Shown here: one piece after another, positions 11,901 through 23,393 of the stretch
How the letters are laid out: every line of letters starts with the position of its first letter
How positions within the stretch are numbered: position 1 is the first letter of the stretch
Source: Persicaria tinctoria
Lineage: Eukaryota > Streptophyta > Magnoliopsida > Caryophyllales > Polygonaceae
Direction of reading: 5' to 3'
Length of the DNA: 64,000 nucleotides
Assembly: GCA_037127255.1 (NCBI GenBank)
Contig: JBANSL010000013.1
Coordinates: 54,771,688 to 54,835,687, forward strand
The notes under the pieces: model-generated
Databases searched by the model: none
Seen by the model: the letters and a program-made list of their open reading frames with translations, nothing else
What the model was told of the DNA's origin: nothing
Translations under genes and position numbers: made by a program

Positions 11901-14259
11901 ATTATAAAGATAATGTGAAACTGTAGAGGTGTAACTGGGGTTTAAAGAAGAAGTTGTAGAACTTATGACTCCCTCTAATCCTCACATTAGAGAACAAAGA
12001 AGGATCCAAAACTAATATTTGGAAAAGTTTAGTTGATCAAACATTGTTATTTATGCAATTTGATATCTGAACTTTTGCAGTAAATATGAATTATATTGAA
12101 AGGCATACCTCTTCAATGGAATTTATGCCTCCATTTATAGTAAACATCAAGTCTGGAAAGTCTCGCAAGAGACCATAGTAATATTCATATCTGCACTGTG
12201 GGTAAATATCAAAAAAAAAATATTTCCTCCAAAATTCTCCAAGTTTTTGAACTGTTAACATCTAAGTTAAAATATACTCCGTAGTAGATACATACTTTAG
12301 TGGAGGGATTGTTCGATTTTCAGCTGGACTAAGGCCCTCAAGAAGGGCTTTTCTTGAATGCAAGATGAAATGCTTGGTTGGGGATGTTGAAGAAACTTTG
12401 TGAATGAAGTCACCTGAAATGGAGGTTTAGGGAAGGGAAAAGGTAAAAGAAGGTAACAGGCATCAAGCAGGAACAATAAAAAATGATGGAGAAGAATCAT
12501 ACTTTCACTTGGAGAAAATCGTAAAGAAGGGATAACTATCAATTAATAGATATGGAAATCTTTATTTTTCAATCAAACAAATACTTGGAAACCTATCACC
12601 AATGACATCAACATCAAAGAAAGATTAATTATAAACCTTAGATATAAAGTGTGCAATGAAAATCTTCAATATCATTTTGGCGTCTTCCAAAGTATAAACC
12701 TTGTCCACATTATACATTCTAAGAAGTTAAGATAATAACATGCAAACCCAAGCAATTTCCGTTATTGAATATATTGTTTGGTTGTTCCCCAAAAGAAATA
12801 CAGCAATCACAAATCCGAAAGACTTACAGAGCTCGTTATAAGAATCATGGTCATCCACACCAATTCTGCACTTAACAGTGACAGGAACATCCGTGTTTGC
12901 AGCGATCACTGACATAGCTTCACCAACAAACTTTCGTTGGCATTGGAAATACCAAGCATTCGTATGTCACAATATGCAGCATAGAACTGTGCACTATACT
13001 ACTATCTAATTTTGGTTGATTTTCAAGAAGTTAGTACGGCTTACAAACCTTTGGATCAAGCATTAAACTTGCACCAAAGCATCCATGTCCAGCTACCTTC
13101 GGGCTAGGACATCCACAACTAGTAAATAGAGAATAAGTATCATAAACATATGTTGATAAAAGGGAAAATAAAAACCCAACCTGGTAAGTTAATGCTACAA
13201 ACTTTAAATTAATCTCATCATAGCCATAAGCATTTGCAAGTTGAGTAGCCTTTCCCAGCGATTTCAAGTTACTACCACCAATTTGAAGGACAACAGGATG
13301 TTGTTCTGGAGAAAACTCGAAAAACCTGTCCTGTTCAACACAGTAAAATGGAACAAAAAAATTCAGATTTCTTAATAAACTAACTGTATAAATAACGATC
13401 CCAACTTTTGCAAATTAATGCCCAAATATACACATGGTATCAATAAATTGATGGTCAGTGAGCTCATATGTAGCACTGAAGTGACAGACAATAACAGCAG
13501 CAAAAAATTCCCTGATTCTAAACCCTTTTCTCACTCAGGCACCATATTTCCCTTGTCTAACAGAGCTCGAACTTCCTCACCAATTTGTAGTTATTCTGTT
13601 CAAGAGCTTCAAATTATGCCAAATGGTAAATAAATAAGTAAACTCAAAATGAATATATCAATCAAAAGTTGTAGCTTCATTAAGAAGTCTGATAAGATTT
13701 TACACGTTATTTTCATCAAGCTTATGTAAAGTGGTGCCCTTTTTTGGCGATGAACAAGTAGCCTACCAGATTACCCTCATGACGAACAACTGATTCAGCA
13801 ACAATCATCTCCGTGTAAAGCCAGGCATGCTTTGATATGAGTCTAGCTAGAGTCCTGTAATGATTATCTGTCCAATCCAGCATTGGAGCAACACTGTCGA
13901 AACAGGAATCAAAGTATGATACAGTTTTATATTGCCTGACAAACTAGAATGAAGGAAATACAATGTGCAAGCAACTGAAACCAAATAAAAAATAAAAAAT
14001 CCATTAAAATAAACACTAACCTGAAGAGAGGTTGGTGATAACATTCCACCGGTGTGGATGCTTTTTTGTGTAACTGGTGTTTGCAAGCACAAGAATATAC
14101 CTTCTTTTGAGCGGTTAATCCTCCAAGTACTATATTTGACAACAATGTGCAATGTGTTCGTATCATTGCCATATGAACAGGAACAAAGGGAGGGATCAAA
14201 GCATATCCCGCAAACTTCATCATGTCCCAAATCAGACCATAACCTGCACTTTTAGCCAT
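8972..14259 (-). CDS. tRNA-dihydrouridine(20/20a) synthase, DusA type
   Basis: Twelve minus-strand exons join in phase to 444 aa: 14021-14259, 13767-13893, 13203-13330, 13049-13118, 12828-12930, 12296-12413, 12109-12190, 10040-10101, 9749-9821, 9589-9672, 9243-9323 and 8972-9139. The enzyme uses FMN and NADPH to reduce uridines of the tRNA D-loop. The TIM-barrel motifs appear in order: [10 protein letters not shown] (about 80), [37 protein letters not shown] (161-182, split here by an intron), [24 protein letters not shown] and [12 protein letters not shown]. Residues 1-77 precede the barrel and may be an organelle transit peptide. The start at 14259 is the first ATG after an in-frame stop. 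Intron 7 (10102-12108) carries a truncated RTE retroelement in the same orientation. DusA rather than DusB type is inferred from the GCPS and NPW blocks. Confidence 0.95.
11056..11760 (-). mobile_element. 5'-truncated RTE-type LINE inside the dihydrouridine synthase intron
   Basis: The minus-strand frame at 11412-11633 reads [12 protein letters not shown], then [17 protein letters not shown], the conserved C-terminal tail of plant RTE-like reverse transcriptases. Upstream, 11640-11740 gives FYKVV and LLYGYECW, also from this tail. The 3' end has a TTG-repeat tail (AAC repeats at about 11056-11070 on plus), typical of RTE elements. The catalytic domain is missing, so the copy is truncated. It belongs to the same family as the longer copy at 40-42.5 kb. 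Confidence 0.83.
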
Positions 14260-14930
14260 TTTAGGTACATATCACCTCCAGAGAAACTACATCACAAAAT
14301 AGATGCAATTATTTTTATTGGTTATTAAAAAGATGAAATTCATTCAATAAACTATAAGTTCAACTACTAATCCTGCCTCTTCTTGTAAATCAAGATAGAC
14401 GGGGCTCAATTTGAAGAGTATGCCAGCATCAACACGACATTCAGCCAATTTGAATAGTATGCCCCCCGTGCCATTCATTTCTCATCAGTCATCAACAACC
14501 TTACATGAATAAATAAATAAAAGGCCAATATCCCCCCTCTCGATTTCAGCCCTCCGCAAAACCAGAGCTTGAAGAACTAGAAAGCACGACAACCATTGAA
14601 ATAACAGTAAATACCCTTCCGATGGTGAAGGGGGAGTAGGAATGTACCTGAAGATGAATTTACTCCCCTTAAGATGCTAAGGAATAAAGACAGCAAAGAG
14701 AAAAGCAAGCAAGCGTTGCCTGTTAATGTGCGTCTCTCACCTCGCTATGCAATTGCCGTCGCTGAAAAACGGATGAATTTTGGGGAGGAAGTACAAGCTG
14801 TACAGCTGCAGCTTTATATGTCATGGGTCGGGTCGGATGAAATTCGGACCGGATAAATCAAATGCCACTTTGAAAATGGAAAGAAAAAAAATTAGATTAA
14901 TATCTATATTTATATCTATATCTATATATG
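14260..14930. other. Upstream region of the dihydrouridine synthase gene
   Basis: No second gene was recognised. This should hold the promoter and 5' leader of the minus-strand gene starting at 14259. An ATATCT-type microsatellite at about 14897-14930 is the target of the adjacent retroposon. Confidence 0.5.
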
Positions 14931-16849
14931 TGTCTCACCCAGGCACCTCTTCCCGCACTGGCAATCCCGTCCCCCGGCTTGTCCCCTCCCCTCTTACCAT
15001 CCTTGGTTGCTCCCGGTTTGGTCCGGCCTATCGATGCAGCCTTGCCCGGCAGCAGCATCGCCTTCCTCCGGAAGCACCCCACCGGTAGACCTGGACAAAC
15101 GCGGGACGGCCCGCCCGCGGAGTTGGACAGGCTTGGGTAGAAGGAAAAGCCCATGCGGACCGCTAAGTCCGGCCTGCTACAAAATTGGGTAAGTCAATCT
15201 ACCTGTTGCGGGCCGCTAGGCCCGTAACGGGTACCCGCTATTTTTTTTAATATATATATATATATTATTAATTATAAGAAAATAAAATAAAATATGATTA
15301 AATATCTATACAAACCTACAATACATTTTTTTGGTGGGCTACTGTTTTTTATGGGTTTGATTAAATATCTATACAAACCTAGGCTATTTTTTAGTATGTT
15401 TTTTGGTGGGCTACAGTATACTTTGTAGCTCTAACAATGTGTGTGACCACTGAGCAAGTGTTGGACTTTAATCCTTTTATTCTTCCTCTTCGTTGGACTT
15501 TTTATTTTGCATGATTAACATTTAACATGTACAACACCAATACTAACAAGTACAACAACAAGTATTGTATTTTTTTTAACGAGTACAGCATGAAGGGGGG
15601 AAATTAAGCGGGTACCCGCGGGCTGCCCATAACCGCAATAGCGGACGGGATCGGAAAAGGTTTTCAATCCGTTAGGCCGGCCCGATTCGCGCCCGCGGGA
15701 CAAATTTTGGGCTAAAGCCCGGCCCAAGCTCGGGCCGCGCCCGCATTTGCCCAGGTCTACCCACAGGGCCTTTCTCCGACGCCAATCACCTTGGCATTCG
15801 CCACCAACCGTCGTCTGCCTCTTCCCCTTGACTAGCTTGTTCTCCAGCGGTCCGTTTCCTACTCCACCCTTTGTTTCCTGTCATCGATGGGACACGCCCG
15901 TCGGCCGCCGCCCTTTTGCTCCTCATGTTCTGCTGGTGGTGTGCTTCACCTCCACCGTCGGCAGCCATCCCTTTTGCTCCTCGTCAGTCTGGTTTCAGTC
16001 CTCGAAGGTGCCTTCCATCTCCATGTTTTTTAGCGTTTGGACAACGCTTTTGTTCATTCTTTTTTTTTGGGGGGGGGGATCAATCAAACAATTACTTTCC
16101 TTGGCTGGCCTTGTCCTTGTTTGGCCTTGTCCTTGTTTGGCCTTGTCCTTGTTCGGTTTTTCGAGATTCTAAAGTCAAAGTAATTGCTATTGTTGTTTTA
16201 ATGCTAGTGGTTGTTTTGACGTTAGTTCCAATCTCTTGTCGTTCTTCGATCCAATCTAAGTCCGTTCTTCCGTCTCTTTGTCTATTTTATTGTTGTTCAT
16301 TTTCTCTTCTTTGAATCGTTTCATCCGCCTCTATTTTGACTACCTAGTAGTCGCTCACGATCTTGTTATCGTTTTGAGGGTTTGGGATGGGTTTCGGGGT
16401 TTTAATGTTCAATGGTTTGGCCTGGAGTCGGGTTTGTGAATTGGAGTGCAGTGTTGTTCTTGTTGTGCTGCAAGCTTCTTTTGGCGGCGTTTGATATGTC
16501 ATGTTCGATGACGTCGTGGACGTGCGTTGACATCTGATGACTTGTTTGAGTCCATAATCAGAGGTGTCCGCTGGTGTTCCTCAGAGTTCTCTGTGTGCGT
16601 TGTTCCTTTGACCGGTTGTTTTGTTTGCCTCTGGCTTGTGATTTCAATGTAGGATGGCTTGTACGTTTATTTTGTTGTTTTATTTATGTCATTTGCTTCT
16701 GTAATTTCATTTCTGTCATTTGCTTTAGTCATTTGCTTCTGTAATTTTCTTTCGGTTGTACATGATGTTAGTCCATCTACCGGCTTGTCCGGTCTCTGAG
16801 TTTCTCTAGGCTTGTCTAGTGAACCGAATTCTTATCTTGCTTCAAAAAA
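14931..16849 (+). mobile_element. Poly(A)-tailed retroposon, split by a hAT MITE
   Basis: A GC-richer segment starts within a TATCTATAT microsatellite and ends in a run of nine or so A residues at about 16844-16852. The microsatellite then resumes, as expected for target duplication by a LINE-driven retroposon. No reverse transcriptase is encoded; the open frames at 15.7-16.3 kb have no family motifs. A CTTGTTTGGC repeat at 16105-16155 and TCATTTGCTT repeats near 16690-16740 lie inside. It may be a 5' or non-autonomous LINE derivative. Confidence 0.5.
15086..15759. mobile_element. Non-autonomous hAT element, 674 bp
   Basis: Terminal inverted repeats begin TAGACCTGGACAAA on the left and TAGACCTGGGCAAA on the inverted right end, a typical hAT terminus. 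Flanking 8-bp sequences are CCCACCGG (15078-15085) and CCCACAGG (15760-15767), matching 7 of 8 as a hAT target duplication. The GC-rich subterminal regions (GGGC/GCCC) are also repeated inverted. No transposase is encoded. Confidence 0.88.
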
Positions 16850-16862
16850 AAATATCTATATA

Positions 16863-17239
16863 TCTATATATATATAATACCTTAATTTAGAAAACTTTTG
16901 ATGATGTGTCAACACATCCTTAATTTAAGGTTTTTAAATTAATCACAATTTTCTCTTATTATTTCTTTTTCTTTACATCTCTTTCTTACATTTACATTTT
17001 TTTTCCTTTTATTTTTTATCCATATACTAACCATCTATATAATACCTTAATATCGATACTTAAAAGCCTTTTTGATGAAGCCTAACTTTATTGTAAACAA
17101 TTTTATCATTTTTTTAAAGATTTCAAGTCTACCTTCATTATTTTATCCTAACTTTTATTAATATTTTATATTATTAATTTATTATATTATTAAAATTTTA
17201 TTTATTAAAAATCGCGCCATGGCGCGGGAATTGTACTAG
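16863..17239 (+). mobile_element. Non-autonomous Helitron
   Basis: The 3' end has a GC-rich hairpin (CGCGCCATGGCGCG at 17213-17226) followed about 10 bp later by CTAG at 17236-17239 and a host T. That is the Helitron terminus. The 5' TC start is likely TCTATATATATATAATACC at 16863. A second very similar start, TCTATATAATACC, lies at 17034, so the element may be 206 bp with a duplicated or nested 5' end. Helitrons leave no duplication, and the flanking A and T fit. Confidence 0.72.
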
Positions 17240-17560
17240 TATTCCATCAATTTAGGTAAACATGTCCATTTAGGTTTTAATCTCGAACATTCTATTCTCG
17301 CTGCAGCAGTTTCACTCGGTCTCCACCTCGCATGCTTTCTATAAGATCAACGCTGTCGCAAATAGAATTGTCTAATTGACGCTAGCTAACCCGCTTCCTC
17401 AACTCCCATTTTTTAATTATCGCGAGTTATGTATCCTCATCCAAAATGATGCTCTTGGGTGGTGGTGTAAGAGGACCTGAAACTGACCAAATCTTTACTT
17501 TATTTTTAAAAAAATTGTCCATTTATATTTTGATCAAAATTGTTACATAAAGTGTTTTTA
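17240..17560. other. Short unassigned stretch between Helitron and LINE
   Basis: No gene or element termini were recognised. Confidence 0.5.
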
Positions 17561-17579
17561 TTTTTTTGAACCGAAAGAA

Positions 17580-17895
17580 ATTTGGCTTAAGGACAAAGCC
17601 TTATATGCCAAGAGCATCCAGACGGATGAAATCGCGAAGCATGGAGTCGTCAGGAGTCACAGAACTATGGGAGGCAAGATCAAGGTGCGATAAACGATCC
17701 GCAATACAGTTTGCTTCCCGAAAGACATATTAACGAATCTCGAAATAGTGGAAGAAGCTCAACAAGAGTAGACTGTCTGAGACAATCATTTCCGAGTCCT
17801 CTGAAGGCTTCCCTGGACCTTTTAGACTATTTATGATAGTGAGATTATCACGTTCGATTTCAAGGTTAGTTATATTAAGTTCCCTTGATGCAATC
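17580..17895 (-). pseudogene. LINE RNase H domain, C-terminal half
   Basis: The minus-strand translation gives LIASRELNITNLEIE, then a stretch ending FREANCIADRLSHL, the last conserved block of plant LINE RNase H domains. A stop replaces a residue just before this block. It continues the half at 18608-18985 across the MITE insertion. Confidence 0.8.
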
Positions 17896-17994
17896 AAGGG
17901 CGACCAAGGGGGGGGGGGTTCGTAGTATTTTTTTTAAAAAAAAATGTAAAAGAGAACACATAGGTTTTTTTTTGAAGTGGGAAGAACACATAGG

Positions 17995-18100
17995 TTGTCT
18001 AGCTTAGTTGGTAAAAGGAGGGAAGGAAGTATAAGGGAAGCAACTCATGGGTTCAAATCTCATTACTTACCTTTTTGCACCACTTTTTATTCCTTACCTT
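17995..18100 (+). repeat. tRNA-derived SINE-like promoter region
   Basis: TAGCTTAGTTGG at 17999-18010 matches the RNA polymerase III box A, and GGGTTCAAATCTC at about 18049-18061 matches box B. Their spacing is near that of tRNA genes, but no cloverleaf closes around them. This is the usual head of a plant SINE. The 3' end is not clear in the AT-rich sequence that follows. Confidence 0.55.
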
Positions 18101-18104
18101 TTTT

Positions 18105-18276
18105 GGTTATATTTTTCTTTTAATATTTTCATAAGATTATTCATTATGTTACCCATATATTTTAAATAATTCTTCTAATTTTTCATTTTTGGTTATATTT
18201 TTCCTTTAATATTTTCATAAGATTATTCATTATGTTACCCATATATTTCTATTTTTTACATCTATGAAATTTTTTT
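18105..18276. repeat. Tandem duplication, period 86 bp
   Basis: A block starting GGTTATATTTTTC and ending GTTACCCATATATTT occurs at 18105 and again at 18191 with few differences. It lies within the Mutator-type MITE, downstream of the SINE-like region. Confidence 0.8.
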
Positions 18277-18607
18277 ACTATCAATGTCATATTTAAACCA
18301 CAATTTATGAGTTTTTTTTTTTTGTCATACTTTTCAATCCTATCATTTTTTTTCATTTACCAATGACAAATTCTTTAAAAAATTTATAATTTTCTTTCAA
18401 TATTTAAAAAAAAATCTTAATTCTGCCACACACATATATAAATTATTAAATTATTGTAATAAAATATCATATTTATACCATAATTTATGGTTTATTTTCA
18501 ATATATTTTTTAAAAATTTCTTTATTATATATACCGAGAAAAAAAATTCCCGACCAAAAATCCCCCCCCCCCCTCTAGCAAATCCTGCGGCGGCCACTAG
18601 CTGCAAT

Positions 18608-18985
18608 GATGCCTTTCCAAAGACCCATGCCCTCCGAGCTAGCTACAGAGGAGATGGGGTAATGCCCGCAACCAAAGAAAATTGGAGTGCTAGTACAGTT
18701 TCTAATAACGAAGCCGTAGGTGCCTTTCGATGTGGAAGAAAGAGCACCGTCGAAATTTAGTTTATGGGCTCCGATTTTTGGGGGTTTCCATTTTGCCTTT
18801 TTCCTTTGTTTCCGGGACGTTGTTATTTGGTTGTTTTTGTCTGGTTCTAAGAAATTCGTGCAGTCATCAGCCATTTTGGTTGACTTCCACAAGAATGTTT
18901 GATTTTGATAAAGGATAAGATACTTATAGCATTTGGTTTTGTGTTGTCGAAGAGAGCCTTGTTGCAGAAGTACCAAAGACTCCAC
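18608..18985 (-). pseudogene. LINE RNase H domain, N-terminal half
   Basis: The frame contains KWKPPKIGAHKLNFDGALS, the start of the RVT_3 RNase H fold with its first acidic residue, and GTYGFVIRN. It runs into the MITE at 18598 and resumes at 17895. Confidence 0.85.
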
Positions 18986-19139
18986 CAGACAAAGGCAAGC
19001 TTAGTAAAACGATTAATTCCTAAGCTCTCTTTAATTTCTCAGATGGTGATATTTAGATCCGTTCCCTGGATAAAGCAGTTGTTTATTTTAAAAAACATTG
19101 TTGGGTTTGTCATAGTTATCACATCTCACGCCATAAGGC

Positions 19140-19340
19140 AGTTCCATAGAAGGTGAGCAAGATCTTCGTAGTTTGAGTTGCATTGTGGGCAGGTGGTGGG
19201 TATACCCAACCCACGAGAAGCAAGTCTAACTTAAGTGGGAACCCCATTTTTTGTGATCTTCCACAATAGTGTTTTAACTTTCGGTGGTACATCTAGATTC
19301 CAAATCCATTTCATTTCTTCCTTTTGATGATGCTTCATGT
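19140..19340 (-). pseudogene. LINE zinc-binding domain (zf-RVT)
   Basis: The minus-strand translation around 19150-19200 gives CPQCNSNYEDLAHLLWNC, the Cys-Cys-His-Cys block lying between the RT and RNase H of plant LINEs. Confidence 0.78.
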
Positions 19341-19943
19341 TATTTATCATGTCGGTGGCAGATTTAGTAGAGAATCATCCATTCCTGCTCCATTTTCAGT
19401 ATAGTACGTATATCCGTATGTATGTTCTTGGGTATAAGGTTCAATGTTATAGAATCAATCATGTCCGGAGGCAGAAAATGTTGCTTCGTACTACGAAGCT
19501 TTGCAAGATCCCATGTTTTATCTTCATTTAGGAATTTTTTATTATTATAGTTGCAGTGTCAATGTGGTGTTTGTTGGATGCTATGGTGATGAGTGGAGAG
19601 TTACCAATCCATTGGTTAGTCCAGAAGTTACCAATACCCTCTTTAAAGAGTAGGATTAATTTGGTTAGTTGGGCTCATTGCCAGGAGGTTCCAGTTTCCC
19701 TTTTATATTGCAGTATGTTTTGACCTTTAAGATATTTTTCTGGAGTTATAGAACCCAGGGATTGAGCGGTTCTACTAGGATCTTCCAGATTAGTTTTAAT
19801 TGTAAAGATGTGTTCATGTCCTTTGATTTTCGAAGACCAAGGCCCCCATGATCCTTAGTCTTACATACCTCATACCAGCTAATTTGTGGTTTATTTTTAG
19901 GACCTTTATTCCATAGGAAGTCCCGATTGATCTTGTCTAGAGC

Positions 19944-20886
19944 CTAGTGTACTGTTTTGGGTAGTAGAAAATATTGTATAATATGTAGCGGTTTAGCTGA
20001 TAGGGTAGTCTTGATTAGTGTACAACCACCCGCTTGAGATAAGCAGTTAGCCTTCCATCTATGGAGTTGAGCTTTTGTAGTGGTTAATAGTTCTTGGAAA
20101 TCAGCCATGGTAGTGCGACCACATATGATAGGGTATCCTAGATAACTACCTAAGTTGGTCATATATGGTATTTCAAGCTCGTTGTGAATAGCGGATTTCT
20201 GATTTGTTGTGGTGTTTGCAGATGTTTGAAAGTGTGATTTATGCCTATTTACTTTTTGTCCCGAGAGAGAGGAGAATTCTCGTAGAATTTTGTTGATTTG
20301 ATCACATGTAGTTTTTGTTGCTGAGACAAAGATGACAATATCATTAGCAAATGCTAAAAACGGAATTTTAGTTCCTCCGTGTGTTAGCTTAATTCCTAGA
20401 TGACTTTGTGGTTTAGCAGATTCCATGTGCAATCCCCTGGCAAGGATTTCAGATAGTATGAGAAAAAGGTAGGGTGATAATGGGTCGCCTTGTCTGAGTC
20501 CTCGTTGCGGATTGAAGAGTTATGTTGGTTCATTATTAACTAGAACCGAGTATGAGACTGTCGTGATACATTCCTTGATCCAATCCGAGAATCTAGGGAA
20601 AAAACCAAAGCGTTCCATTACTGTTAAGAGAAAATCCCAATCCACCATATAAAAGGCTTTCTCCATGTCTAGTTTCACCGTCATCCATCTGGAATTACCT
20701 TTCTTCATTGAGAATGAATGGAAGATCTCATTCGCTATAAGGATGTTGTCCTGAATGGACCGCCCCGATGAAAAGGCACTTTGTAGTGGGTTAATGATTT
20801 TAGGAATGATCTTTTTTAGTATGGCGGCCAGAATTTTGGCGATGATTTTGTGTGTGGCCGAGCATTGACTAATTGATCTATATTGG
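19944..20886 (-). pseudogene. LINE reverse transcriptase, C-terminal part
   Basis: Blocks in order on the minus strand: SAFSSGRSIQDNI and KLDMEKAFYMVDW (20640-20790), then PQRGLRQGDPLSPYLF (20470-20520), then the active-site region AFANDIVIF (about 20345), and SLSGQKVN. The active site normally reads FADD; here the first Asp is Asn, so catalysis would be lost even without the stop near 20520. The CACTA element separates it from the N-terminal part at 26865-27385. Confidence 0.9.
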
Positions 20887-22306
20887 GATCACTACAAAAA
20901 AAAATTGCATTTGCCACGCATGGTAGCAACGGCAAAGGATTTGTCGTGGCCAATGCGTAAAAAAAAATAAAATTAGCCACGAATGGTAGCAACGGCAAGG
21001 TTTGCCGTGGCCATTAGACAACAAAACATAAAGTAGCCACACATGGTAGTAACGGAACGGATTTGCCGTGGCAATCGAGTTGGTTTTTATGATGTCATAG
21101 CCACGGCAGTGGAGTCCCGTGGCTAATTTTGCCAAAGTTGGATGATATTTGCGATGGCACGATGATGCCGTGGCTAAATTGAGTAATTTTTTTTTAAAAA
21201 AAAAGTAAAAAGGAATTATAGAAAGAGAATATAATTTTTTTTTTCCATGAAAACTTGAAAATAATTTGATTGTTGTTTGGGCGGGTATAGTTCCCGGGAA
21301 CCATTCCGAAATGGCTCACCGAAAAGGACTCGTGAATAGTACCCATAAATCCCCGGTTCGAACCCCGGAATGGCCGCTCTTTATTTACCTATTCAAGGGT
21401 ATAGTTCCCGGGCTGTGAAAATTAGGGGTTTCATTCTAACCCTGACCACTCTCATCTCTACTCCTTGGCCGCTCTCAGCCTCTCAGCTCTCATTCTCTCT
21501 GGCTGCTCTCAGCCGACAGTCGCTCCGCTCTGTCGTCGTCACTCTCTTGCGGCCTTTCGCTCTCATGTCTCTGCTCTCCCTCGCCCTACTCCATTGTTGA
21601 TCTTCTCTCTCTCTCGCGCTCTTCTCTCTGCTCTCATCTCTCTGCACTCTCTAGGCTCGACAGTCAGATCTGGTCCCCTCGCCCTCGTCATCGTCTCCGC
21701 TCTTCCCTCAGTTCGACTGGTGAGGGACTTTCCCCTTTTATGTTGCAAAATCAGATGGGGTCTCTTGAAGCTCCAACAATGGTGATCTATCTTATTCATT
21801 TCATTCCATGCTCCTTGATTTTTAGTTCTCTTTCTGCTTCTCTGCTTGCGTTGTTAGATTTATTAGACATATACTAGGTGAGACTTTGTCCATTCCTTTT
21901 TCCTTATGAAATAACGGTTAGGTTTTTTGGCTCCCTATTTCTATAAATTTGCTTGCTTATGTAGTTGGTTTGATTTTCAATTGATGTTAACGTGTCAAGT
22001 ATCGTGCTTTTTGTTCGCTCTATCTTGTGGTGTTCAGTGACAATTTGCGTTTTCGGTTACATATTTGTGCTCCTTGATTCCATAGGGTTTTCTTTTCTCT
22101 TCCATTGGCTTTAATTGATTCCCTAGGGTTGTAATTATTTTTTCTACTTGTTCGATTGCAGACTTCAAGTGGTAATTGAATGTGCAAACCTCCATTGAGA
22201 GCTCTATTTGTTACAGAGTTCAAGTTATGATCTCCATATCATGCCAGTAGATCTCTCTGAAGTATTTAGAGAAGGCTCTTCTGATGCTCTTGAGGTTCAT
22301 TTGTAG

Positions 22307-22385
22307 GTCATGCCAAACCTTTATGCAAATCTTGTTGCAAATACAGCTGCAGGTATAGCTGGTGGTACTGGAGTCATGCCTGGAG
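22307..22385 (+). pseudogene. Captured exon of NAD-dependent isocitrate dehydrogenase
   Basis: The exon encodes VMPNLYANLVANTAAGIAGG and then TGVMPGG, nearly the invariant block of the regulatory/catalytic subunits of mitochondrial NAD-IDH. It is bordered by TTGTAG upstream and GTAAG downstream, so it was captured with its intron borders. Only this exon is present. Confidence 0.85.
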
Positions 22386-22891
22386 GTAAGATCCTTCATT
22401 TTAAATATTATTGCAAGTGTTTAGCACATTAAATAATATGCGCAGAGAATACAATCAACCCATATTTTTTAGTTGTACATGATTACACTAATTTAAGGTC
22501 ACATTTTAAGGTCGGTTTTGTCATCCTCCCAAGTGTCAAAGAGGATATTTTGCTTCTCTGCTAATCTTTGTCTCAGTGTCGCTGGAGCTTTTGAAATGAA
22601 CCAAAGGATCTTCTTAGTCAGTTTCAAAGGGGTCATTGATAATATTGTTGATGTTGTAGAATTTGAGAACCCGTTCATTTAGTCTAATAATGGAGCTGAT
22701 ATAGTTGCTAATATGAATAATAGTAGTTCATTAACCTTTTTTTAGTCTTACCACTTTGAATTTAAAGAGATTGGGCTATTAAGACTATTTCATTCTAATT
22801 AAACAGGCTAGTTTAGATGTGTATATTATTAAACTAAGCAACTTCTGTTTACTAGCTTATTTGTGTTTTTTTAAAACCCTTTCTCTTGCAG

Positions 22892-23027
22892 TTCTCTGCT
22901 GCACCAGGAGGTCGGTGGAGTAGATTCGAAACTTACTCTCCCATAGAAAGAACATTGGAAATCTGGGGCTTCGTTCTAACATTTGTCTTTAAAGCATGGC
23001 TGGATAATTAGAAGTTTTCTTATCTTG
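22892..23027 (+). pseudogene. Captured exon of an ABC1/UbiB-type kinase
   Basis: Between a TTGCAG acceptor and a GTTAGT donor the frame reads GGRWSRFETYSPIERTLEIW and then GFVLTFVFKAWLDN, characteristic of plastid ABC1K proteins near their N-terminus. A TAG stop at about 23009 replaces the Gln expected after LDN. Only this exon is recognisable. Confidence 0.78.
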
Positions 23028-23393
23028 GTTAGTCATCTCTTGAGATAGGAGATACTTCAGTAATTGATAGTCAATTTCACCTGTTGAACAATTTGTAATA
23101 GTCTTGGTGGCTTCATTTCAACACTTGTCATTACTGCTAGTTTACAAACAGAATCTAATCAATTCCATTTGCTGGTTATATGTTTGAAGGAATGTGATTT
23201 GTTGTTCTGTCGTATATGTGATCTTCAGACGGTTTTTCAATAACATCGTTAGCTGAAGGCATTCTTTTTGCTGTCCTTTCACTTCTCAATTTGATTTTTA
23301 TGATCTAAGCCAACCTTATGTAGTCTGGTTAGTGGTTGAGATTGTTATATTATTATACAAAATGTTGACATGTCTTTTCTCTTATCCGAGCAG

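Larger units (their letters stand above)
17896..18598. mobile_element. Mutator-type MITE inserted in the LINE
   Basis: The 703-bp insert starts CAAGGGCGACCAAGGGGG and, inverted from the right, AGTGGCCGCCGCAGG followed by a G run. Flanking 9-mers are TGATGCAAT (17887-17895) and AGCTGCAAT (18599-18607), 7 of 9 identical, as for Mutator-like elements. Removing the insert and one 9-mer rejoins the LINE RNase H frame exactly, which supports these borders. It holds no coding sequence. Confidence 0.72.

Noticed and set aside
15747..16314. Open frames of 141 and 147 codons rich in Phe, Leu, Ser and Cys
   Set aside because: They overlap in different frames within the retroposon, have no domain, and include simple CTTGTTTGGC repeats.
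21340..21375. GGTTCGAACCCCGG, a good box B, as a tRNA gene
   Set aside because: No acceptor stem, D-arm or box A closes around it; it is only a motif within the CACTA element.
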